Shown here piece after piece: positions 8,220-13,782 of a DNA stretch of 15,017 nt. Every line of letters starts with the position of its first letter. Positions within the stretch are counted from its first letter, which is position 1. Position numbers and translations under genes: made by a program. The notes beneath the pieces were generated by a model. It was given only the letters and a program-made list of their open reading frames with translations. It was not told where the DNA came from and searched no databases. The DNA is from an uncultured Bacilli bacterium (GTDB lineage: Bacteria; Bacillota_I; Bacilli_A; RF39; UBA660): contig CALVUV010000019.1 in NCBI GenBank assembly GCA_944363685.1, positions 1 to 15,017 of the forward strand, read 5' to 3'.

Positions 8220-8722
8220 GTTATGAACTTGAAGAATTAAGTGTTGATAATGTTAATTTCTATGTAAAAGTTAATTCTTTAGCTTGGAAGCAAACTTATA
8301 AAGGAATAGTCGATGATTACTTTTTAGAATTAATTAATACTAAAGAAGAGATTAATAAATCTATAGAAAGAATGAAGAATAATATAAATAAACCTTTATA
8401 TAAAGCTTTTCTTTTAAAAGTAAATGATAAATATGTAGGTATGTTTAGAGTGTGTAAAACTGATAAAGATATGGGTGAATTAAAATCATTATATTTATTA
8501 GATGAAGTTAAACATAAAGGTTATGGAAAAATACTATTTAAAAGAGCTTTAGAAGAAGTTAAGAAGATGGGATTTAATAGTATGATTGTTGGATGTTTAA
8601 GTGATAATACCAATGCAAATAATTTCTATAAACATATGGGAGGAGTATTTGTTTCAAATAGAGACTTTACTATTCTTAATCAAACTTTAAAAGAAAATGT
8701 CTATTTATTTAGAGAAATATAA
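8216..8722 (+). CDS. GNAT-family N-acetyltransferase
   Basis: A 168-aa cytoplasmic acetyl-CoA-dependent transferase of unknown substrate. The fold is visible: an N-terminal SLAWKQTYKGIVDD segment typical of the RimI-like/YjgM-type group, a central strand ELKSLYLLDE, the acetyl-CoA pyrophosphate-binding loop VKHKGYGKILFKRAL (the Q/R-x-x-G-x-G/A position is HKGYGK), and the late NTNANNFYKHMGG motif, in which the Tyr is often the general acid. The start ATG 8216 overlaps the thrS TGA, so translation is coupled to thrS, and no strong Shine-Dalgarno lies at the usual distance. Being in the thrS operon it would share T-box control, but the substrate cannot be read from sequence. Confidence 0.88.
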   Translation: MSYELEELSVDNVNFYVKVNSLAWKQTYKGIVDDYFLELINTKEEINKSIERMKNNINKPLYKAFLLKVNDKYVGMFRVCKTDKDMGELKSLYLLDEVKHKGYGKILFKRALEEVKKMGFNSMIVGCLSDNTNANNFYKHMGGVFVSNRDFTILNQTLKENVYLFREI

Positions 8723-8736
8723 AGGAGAAGGATTGT

Positions 8737-9156
8737 ATGGAGAAAAAGTATTTTTATGTAAAACGTTATGATGCTGAATTATTTGGATTAGAAGAAGATT
8801 CAATAAATAAACTTGATGTTGATGATATTAATGTTCTTGCAACTTTTGCAACTACTCTAACACCTTTAGATGAAGTTACTGAAAGTGCTGGGTATGTTGC
8901 AGCATTATATGATTATTACCAAAATAATGATAATGCTTTGAAGGATTGTTATTCTAAGATTACAGCTGATAGTGAAGGCTCTGCGTTTCTGTGTTCTACT
9001 ATTAATCTTTGCTTATTTGAAAAAAAATTTCGTGAAAGAGGAATTATTGAGGATAATATAGAAAGATATAACTGGGCTATTACTAATTATCAGCAACAAT
9101 TATATTCTAATAATCAGAAATATGCTAATATGCAAACATCACAAAAAACTATATAA
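8737..9156 (+). CDS. Hypothetical protein, 139 aa
   Basis: I do not recognise this protein. It starts at ATG 8737 after a good AAAGGAGAAGG, 14 nt downstream of the GNAT gene, so it is the last gene of the T-box operon. It is soluble-looking, probably mostly helical, without signal peptide or membrane segment. It has an acidic N-terminal half, three cysteines in the middle (DCYS and CSTINLC), and a Gln/Asn-rich tail (NYQQQLYSNNQKY). A terminator hairpin follows. Codon usage is like its neighbours. The strong ribosome site and operon position argue that it is expressed; no function is proposed. Confidence 0.75.
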   Translation: MEKKYFYVKRYDAELFGLEEDSINKLDVDDINVLATFATTLTPLDEVTESAGYVAALYDYYQNNDNALKDCYSKITADSEGSAFLCSTINLCLFEKKFRERGIIEDNIERYNWAITNYQQQLYSNNQKYANMQTSQKTI

Positions 9157-9197
9157 AAATTTATATAATTTAAAAAAGTTATTATTTTATATTAAGT

Positions 9198-9248
9198 AAA
9201 AAGATAGTAAATCCTATAAGTAAAATATAGGTCCATTACTATCTTTTT
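9198..9248. terminator. Long bidirectional terminator between converging genes
   Basis: AAAAAGATAGTAA (9198-9210) pairs perfectly with TTACTATCTTTTT (9236-9248). Inside it, CCTATA (9213-9218) pairs with TATAGG (9226-9231). On the plus strand a T-rich run follows; on the minus strand the A-tract arm becomes a T-tract. It ends the rnr-thrS operon. Its right arm and inner hairpin lie within the last codons of the minus-strand YqfQ-like gene. Confidence 0.85.
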
Positions 9249-9513
9249 CTTCTTTGTAGGAATTAGTATAGCTTTCATTTGTTTCTTCGTTACTAATTTC
9301 ATCTTTTTCATTAATAGCATTTGCTACTCTAAATAGTGTTCTAGCATTAGTTACTAAAGGTCTTACTTGATAGATTAATGGTATCGCTTGATTGATTATT
9401 CCTAATGTTCTTTGAGTATTGTTTAAAATATTATTCCAGCTAAAGTGTTTTTTTGGTAGTCCTTGCCACATCATAGAATTTCCCATATTATTGTTATAAT
9501 AATCATTATACAT
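9214..9513 (-). CDS. Small protein resembling the YqfQ/VrrA family
   Basis: A 99-aa minus-strand protein. The N-terminus is rich in Asn, Tyr and Met (MYNDYYNNNMGNSMM); the centre has a helical WNNILNNTQRTLGIINQ followed by IPLIYQVRPLVTNARTLFRV, and the tail is Glu/Ser/Asn-rich and ends GPIFYL. The order of disordered head, NNTQ...L helix, PLV-N segment and acidic tail resembles the YqfQ-like proteins of Bacilli, whose role is unknown. The start ATG (9513-9511) is preceded by AAAGGTGAT at the right distance. The stop lies inside a terminator hairpin. It could be an unrelated low-complexity protein; assignment is by pattern only. Confidence 0.6.
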   Translation of the reverse strand: MYNDYYNNNMGNSMMWQGLPKKHFSWNNILNNTQRTLGIINQAIPLIYQVRPLVTNARTLFRVANAINEKDEISNEETNESYTNSYKEEKDSNGPIFYL

Positions 9514-9553
9514 ATTATCACCTTTACTTTAATATATGATAAAAATTTATTAC

Positions 9554-9582
9554 TTGTGATAAGTTTAATAGAGTGGTATAAT
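9554..9582 (+). promoter_or_regulatory. Promoter of the gspF-like / prepilin peptidase operon
   Basis: TTGTGA (9554-9559), 17-nt spacer, then a perfect TATAAT (9577-9582) with an extended TGG in front. It lies about 29 nt before the first start codon and is one of the strongest promoter matches in the window. Confidence 0.82.
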
Positions 9583-9610
9583 TGTTTTAGAATAGGAAGG
9601 AGAAGTTGAT

Positions 9611-11077
9611 ATGGAAATAGTTGCAATGCCGTTTATATTTATATATCACGTTGTTAGGTACATATTACTTACTCCTAAACGTATTTTAAATTATGCTTAT
9701 AGTGGTGTTTTAGCAGTTATTGATAAACTTAGTAGGGGTAAAACTAGTGAGAAAAGAAGTGCTAGAAATAAAGCGAAAGATAATGAAGATAGTGCGATTA
9801 GAGAAGTTGAAGCTTTAATGGCTGAACAGAATATATCAACTGCTAAAAAAGTAAATCTTAATAAAGAACCATCTATTTCTTTTAGATATAAAATTAAAGG
9901 AAGTCAGGGGAAAATACTTAATGGTACTTTTGAAGGGCCAAGTGCTGATGAAGTTAGGTTGTTTTTGCAAAATGAAGGCTATGAAGTATTAGAAGTTGTT
10001 CCTCGTAAAGCCTATGATATTGATGTTAATATTGGTGGTAAATTTAATGCTGCTGACTTGTCTTTTTCTCTTACTCAGTTATCTACTTACTTAAAAGCTG
10101 GTATTTCTTTAATAGATTCAGTTAGGATTTTGGAAAAGCAAAGTGAGAAACCAGAGCAGAGAAAAATATATCAAAAAGTTGTATATGAACTTTTAAGAGG
10201 TGAAAATTTATCAACAGCGATGGAAAAACAGGGAGATAAATTTCCAACACTTTTAGTTAATATGATTAAAACTGCTGAACTTACAGGTGATTTGACATCT
10301 GTTTTGGATGATATGGCAGATTATTATACATCTAAAGAAGAGACTAGAAAAGCGATGATATCTGCTATGACATATCCAATTATTGTTCTTTGTATTGCTA
10401 TTGGTGTTATTATCTTTATTCTTGTTAGTATTGTTCCAAGCTTTGTTGATATGTATAGAGATAATGATGCTGAGATTCCTGCTATTACAACTTTTGTAAT
10501 GGGTGCTTCTGACTTTATCGTTAATTATTATCTTTTCATTATTTTAGGATTAGGTATATTTGTTTTGATATTTATTTATTTATATAAACATAAAAGAGGT
10601 TTTAGAAAAAATGTTCAGCTTATTATTATGCATATACCTGTATTTAGTAAGATAGTTATTTATAATGAAGTATATAACTTTACTAAGACTTTTGCATCTT
10701 TATTAAATCATGGTGTATTTATTACTGATAGTATGGAAGTCTTATCTAAGATTACTAATAATGAAATATATAAAGAGTTAATTGCTAAAACAATTATTAA
10801 TCTTAATAAGGGTGCTAATATATCAGAATCTTTTAAAGGTAGTTGGGCTTTCCCAGTTGCAGCATATGAGATGATTGTTACAGGAGAGAAGACTGGACAG
10901 TTAGGGTTAATGATGGAGAAGGTTGCTAATTATTATCAAGTATTACATAAAACTTTAGTTAAACAGATGCAAAGTTTTATAGAACCATTAATGATAGCGT
11001 TCTTGGCTTTAATAGTTGGTACTATTCTTTTATCAATAGTTGTTCCAATGTTTGATATTTATGGAAAGATTCAATAG
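9611..11077 (+). CDS. Type II secretion / type IV pilus inner-membrane platform protein (GspF/PilC/ComGB family)
   Basis: A 488-aa polytopic membrane protein that normally couples the assembly ATPase to pilin polymerisation. Two T2SSF domains are visible: about 149-275 (LSFSLTQLSTYLKAGISLIDS) and 353-476 (VYNFTKTFASLLNHGVFITDS, with GEKTGQL at 425-431). Membrane segments are near 255-278, 303-325 and 457-480. Before them is a small beta domain at about 90-132 (YKIKGSQGKILNGTFEG...EVLEVVP), known in many GspF/PilC proteins. Residues 1-75 are an unusual addition: a hydrophobic helix (about 5-36), then a charged linker. AAGGAG precedes ATG 9611. The prepilin peptidase gene follows after 8 nt. 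No ATPase or pilin gene is in the window. Confidence 0.9.
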   Translation: MEIVAMPFIFIYHVVRYILLTPKRILNYAYSGVLAVIDKLSRGKTSEKRSARNKAKDNEDSAIREVEALMAEQNISTAKKVNLNKEPSISFRYKIKGSQGKILNGTFEGPSADEVRLFLQNEGYEVLEVVPRKAYDIDVNIGGKFNAADLSFSLTQLSTYLKAGISLIDSVRILEKQSEKPEQRKIYQKVVYELLRGENLSTAMEKQGDKFPTLLVNMIKTAELTGDLTSVLDDMADYYTSKEETRKAMISAMTYPIIVLCIAIGVIIFILVSIVPSFVDMYRDNDAEIPAITTFVMGASDFIVNYYLFIILGLGIFVLIFIYLYKHKRGFRKNVQLIIMHIPVFSKIVIYNEVYNFTKTFASLLNHGVFITDSMEVLSKITNNEIYKELIAKTIINLNKGANISESFKGSWAFPVAAYEMIVTGEKTGQLGLMMEKVANYYQVLHKTLVKQMQSFIEPLMIAFLALIVGTILLSIVVPMFDIYGKIQ

Positions 11078-11085
11078 GTGATAGT

Positions 11086-11859
11086 ATGGAAGTAATATAT
11101 ATAATTTGTTTCTTTATAATAGGCCTAGTATTTGGGTCTTTCTTTTGTTGTATTGGATTAAGATTATCTACTAATACATCTTTTATTAAAGGTAGAAGTT
11201 ATTGTGATAAGTGTCATCATGAACTTAAGGGATTAGATTTAATACCTTTATTTTCTTATATATTTTTAAAGGGTAGATGTAGATATTGTAATAAGTTGAT
11301 AAGTCCTTTAAGTTTTTTTATTGAATTTTTTACTGGGGTTTTATTTGCTTTATCATATTATAGTTTTGGTTTTTCTTTAGATCTTTTATTAGCTTTGGTT
11401 CTTGTTGCACTTACTATGATAATCTTTAGTAGTGATTTAACTTATATGATTATTCCTGATGAAGTTATTGTATTCTTTTCTATAAGTATTATTATTATAC
11501 AGTTTTTTAGATTAGGATTAGATGGAGTATTACTTTCATTACTTAGTGGTAGTTTATTATTCTTTTTTATGTTTGTTTTAATGAAGTTTGGTAATAGTTT
11601 ATTTAAAAAAGAATCTTTAGGGGGAGGAGATGTTAAATTACTTTTTGTAATTGGTCTTGCAACAGAACCTTTTTTAGGACTTATAAGCATCTTTTTAGCT
11701 AGTTTTATAGCATTACCTATATCTTTATATTTGTTATATAAAAATAAAGAGCATATGATACCTTTTGGGCCTTTTCTTTTAATTGGTTTTTTAATTATTT
11801 TCTTTACTAAAATTACAACTAATGATGTTTTTGAATTTTTTACATTATTTCAAATTTAA
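11086..11859 (+). CDS. Prepilin leader peptidase (A24 family, PilD/ComC-like)
   Basis: A 257-aa polytopic membrane aspartic protease that cleaves, and in bifunctional members N-methylates, type IV prepilins or pseudopilins. The N-terminal domain has the GSF motif (17-19) and two Cys pairs, C40-x-x-C43 and C65-x-x-C68, typical of the longer PilD-type enzymes. The catalytic aspartates are Asp117 (in SSDLTYMIIPDE) and Asp182 (in GGGDVKL, the family GxGD motif). At least six hydrophobic segments are visible. The start ATG 11086 follows AGGTGATAGT, 8 nt after the gspF-like stop, so the two are co-transcribed. Methyltransferase activity cannot be judged from sequence alone. Confidence 0.93.
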   Translation: MEVIYIICFFIIGLVFGSFFCCIGLRLSTNTSFIKGRSYCDKCHHELKGLDLIPLFSYIFLKGRCRYCNKLISPLSFFIEFFTGVLFALSYYSFGFSLDLLLALVLVALTMIIFSSDLTYMIIPDEVIVFFSISIIIIQFFRLGLDGVLLSLLSGSLLFFFMFVLMKFGNSLFKKESLGGGDVKLLFVIGLATEPFLGLISIFLASFIALPISLYLLYKNKEHMIPFGPFLLIGFLIIFFTKITTNDVFEFFTLFQI

Positions 11860-11887
11860 CATTGACGAACATTCATTCTAATGTTAA
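11856..11887. repeat. Perfect 8-bp inverted repeat over the promoter (operator-like)
   Basis: TTAACATT (11856-11863) and AATGTTAA (11880-11887) are exact reverse complements, 16 nt apart. They cover the -35 start and the -10 start of the promoter at 11862-11890. A second, inner pair AACATT (11868-11873) / AATGTT (11880-11885) is also present. The geometry suits a dimeric repressor; no regulator is identified. Confidence 0.5.
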
Positions 11888-11890
11888 GAT
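11862..11890 (+). promoter_or_regulatory. Promoter upstream of the RhuM remnant and RhuM gene
   Basis: TTGACG (11862-11867), 17-nt spacer, TAAGAT (11885-11890). It lies right after the prepilin peptidase stop. With no start codon nearby, its transcript would begin with an untranslated leader plus the decayed gene fragment, about 270 nt before the intact RhuM start. Confidence 0.6.
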
Positions 11891-11952
11891 AATAAGCATT
11901 AAAACATTTGTGAAGTAAGATTAAGTTGTTAAGATATTCTTAATAAGATAAG

Positions 11953-12142
11953 ATATCAATAGAGTTTTTTAAAACTGTTCAAAATAAAATGCATTATGCA
12001 ACTCGTGGATATACTGCAGCAGAAGTTTTTTAATAGAATAGATTTTTCAAAAGATAATTTAGGGCTTACTAATTTTAAAGGAGATTATCCAACAAAAAGT
12101 GAAACAGAAATTGCTAAAAACTATTTAAAATACGCCAATTAA
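11953..12142 (+). pseudogene. Decayed fragment of a RhuM-family gene
   Basis: Frame 1 encodes ISIEFFKTVQNKMHYATRGY followed by TAAEVF, then stops at TAA 12031-12033. Frame 2, from 12032, continues NRIDFSKDNLGLTNFKGDYP and ends KSETEIAKNYLKYAN at TAA 12140. Joined, these parallel residues 178-265 or so of the intact RhuM-family protein downstream (EFYKNVQNKLHYAITG, then NMGLQTWK and VVIAKNYL). The frameshift is at a run of six T (12026-12031). No start codon or N-terminal half is present, and an in-frame TAA (11944) lies just upstream. The gap 11891-11952 shows nothing I can identify. DNA identity is high only in patches, so this is a diverged paralog or a second acquired copy, not a recent duplication. 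Confidence 0.85.
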
Positions 12143-12162
12143 AAAGTAAGGATGTGAAATGT

Positions 12163-13176
12163 ATGAATTTAGTTGCTAATTTAAAAGATATAATTTTTTA
12201 TCAAAATAAAACTGGTAATGTAAAAATAGAAGTGTTATATGATGATGAAAACTTTTGGTTATCTCAAAAGAGTATGGCTGAGCTTTTTTCTGTTAAAGTA
12301 AATACTATAAATTATCATTTAAAAGAAGTATTTAGTAGTGGGGAACTTAATGAAGATTCAGTTATTCGAAAAATTCGAATAACTGCTAATGATGGAAAAA
12401 AATATAATACTAATGTCTATAGTTTAGATGCTATAATTGCCGTTGGTTATAGAGTTAATAGTTATGAAGCAACACAGTTTAGAATTTGGGCAACTAATAC
12501 TTTAAAAGAATATATAAAAAAAGGTTTTGTTGTAAATACAGAAATGCTTAAAAATGGTCCGAAATTTGGAAAAGATTATTTTGATGAGTTATTACTTAAA
12601 ATTAAAGAAATTAGAGCCAGTGAGAGAAGATTTTATCAAAAAATAACAGATATATTTAAAGAGTGTAGTTATGATTATGATAAGGATAGTGAGATTACTA
12701 AAGAGTTTTATAAAAACGTTCAAAATAAATTGCATTATGCTATTACAGGTATGACTGCTCCTGAGATTATTTACAATAGAGTAGATGCTAATAAAGATAA
12801 TATGGGCTTACAGACTTGGAAAAATGCTCCTAAAGGTAAAATATTAGAAAGTGATGTTGTAATTGCTAAAAACTATTTAAGTAAAGAAGAGATAACTGAA
12901 TTAAATAATTTAGTTTCAATGTACTTAGATTATGCAGAAAGGCAAGTTAAATTAGGGCATATTATTTCAATGAAAGAATGGAAAGAAAAATTAGAATTAT
13001 TTTTAAAGCTAAATGAATATAACATTTTAAAAGATAATGGTAAAATAAAAAGAGAAATAGCAGATGCTTTAGCCTTAGATGAATACGAAAAATATAGAGT
13101 AAAACAAGACCAAACCTATTTATCTGATTTTGATGAATTAATTGAATTTAGTAAAAATGAAAGGATAGAAAACTAA
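12163..13176 (+). CDS. RhuM-family (virulence protein-like) DNA-binding-type protein
   Basis: A 337-aa cytoplasmic protein of the RhuM family, named after a Salmonella SPI-3 gene and common in mobile and defence-associated regions; its biochemical role is unknown. The N-terminal part has a winged-helix-like signature (FWLSQKSMAELFSVKVNTIN), then SVIRKIRIT and YSLDAIIAVGYRVNS with RIWATNTLKEYIKKGF. The C-terminal half carries the family motif EFYKNVQNKLHYAITGMTAPEI and NMGLQTWK. I prefer ATG 12163, because AAGGATGTGA sits correctly for it; GTG 12154 would lie inside that site. Its promoter may be at 11862. The SGNH gene begins one base after its stop, so the pair is tightly coupled. The upstream remnant shows RhuM genes turn over at this locus. 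Confidence 0.88.
   Translation: MNLVANLKDIIFYQNKTGNVKIEVLYDDENFWLSQKSMAELFSVKVNTINYHLKEVFSSGELNEDSVIRKIRITANDGKKYNTNVYSLDAIIAVGYRVNSYEATQFRIWATNTLKEYIKKGFVVNTEMLKNGPKFGKDYFDELLLKIKEIRASERRFYQKITDIFKECSYDYDKDSEITKEFYKNVQNKLHYAITGMTAPEIIYNRVDANKDNMGLQTWKNAPKGKILESDVVIAKNYLSKEEITELNNLVSMYLDYAERQVKLGHIISMKEWKEKLELFLKLNEYNILKDNGKIKREIADALALDEYEKYRVKQDQTYLSDFDELIEFSKNERIEN
12361..12383. repeat. Perfect 10-bp palindrome inside the RhuM gene
   Basis: GTTATTCGAA, a 3-nt spacer AAA, then TTCGAATAAC. It spans codons for VIRKIRIT and uses the Arg codon CGA twice, a codon that is scarce in this window where AGA dominates. It could form an mRNA hairpin or a protein-binding site, or simply reflect the repeated IR-IR peptide. 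Confidence 0.6.
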
Positions 13177-13177
13177 T

Positions 13178-13762
13178 ATGAAAGAAATAAATATTTTAGT
13201 TTTTGGAGATGAAATTGTTGATTATAAATATATATTAAGCCATATTTTAGAACATGATTCTAGTGATAATTATTATAATGTTTTAAATTTTGAAATGTGT
13301 GGCGATACTACTGAAGATGTTAAAAATAGATTTGATGATGAGTGTAAAAAGATTTATTATAAAGATAGAGACTCAATAATCACTTTTTCTGTAGGAGTTA
13401 ATGATACACAAAATATAAATGGTGAAGGAAAAGTTTCTCTTGAAGCATTTGAAAATAATATTATTAGTTTAATTAATAATGCTAAAAAATATACTGACAA
13501 TATATTATTTATTGGGTTAACAAAAGTAGATGAATCTGAAATAGAATTTTATCCTTGGAATAAGGACAAATGTTATTCGGATTCTAAAATCATTTTGTTT
13601 GATTTTGTATTAAAAGAAATTTGCCTAGAAAATAATGTTGATTATATTGATGCTTATGATTTATTAGAATCTAAAGACCTATTTGATGGCTTGCATCTTA
13701 ATGGTAATGGTCAGCATAAAGTTTGTAATAAAATAAAAAGTAAAATAAAAGAATATTTTTAA
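13178..13762 (+). CDS. SGNH/GDSL-fold hydrolase-like protein with Ser-to-Glu at the nucleophile
   Basis: A 194-aa cytoplasmic protein with SGNH-hydrolase layout, a fold that normally hydrolyses esters or removes acyl groups. Block I reads ILVFGDEIVD: the nucleophile Ser of GDS is Glu12. The other blocks are kept: Gly42 in CGDTTEDV (block II), GVND with Asn75 (block III), and DGLH with Asp170 and His173 (block V). No signal peptide is present. ATG 13178 begins one base after the RhuM-family stop, with AAAGGAT upstream at about the right distance, so the two are co-translated. Without the Ser it should not act by the usual mechanism; it may bind ligands, act differently, or be inactive. Confidence 0.8.
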   Translation: MKEINILVFGDEIVDYKYILSHILEHDSSDNYYNVLNFEMCGDTTEDVKNRFDDECKKIYYKDRDSIITFSVGVNDTQNINGEGKVSLEAFENNIISLINNAKKYTDNILFIGLTKVDESEIEFYPWNKDKCYSDSKIILFDFVLKEICLENNVDYIDAYDLLESKDLFDGLHLNGNGQHKVCNKIKSKIKEYF

Positions 13763-13782
13763 TATGATGAGGAAGTGATGTA

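Noticed and set aside
11442..11690. 82-aa open frame on the minus strand
   Set aside because: It is antisense to the catalytic half of the prepilin peptidase, whose motifs are unambiguous.
11860..12160. Possible tRNA gene, insertion-sequence end or riboswitch in this gene-poor stretch
   Set aside because: No cloverleaf, terminal inverted repeats with target duplication, or known riboswitch signature is visible; it is explained by the promoter with its inverted repeat and the RhuM remnant.
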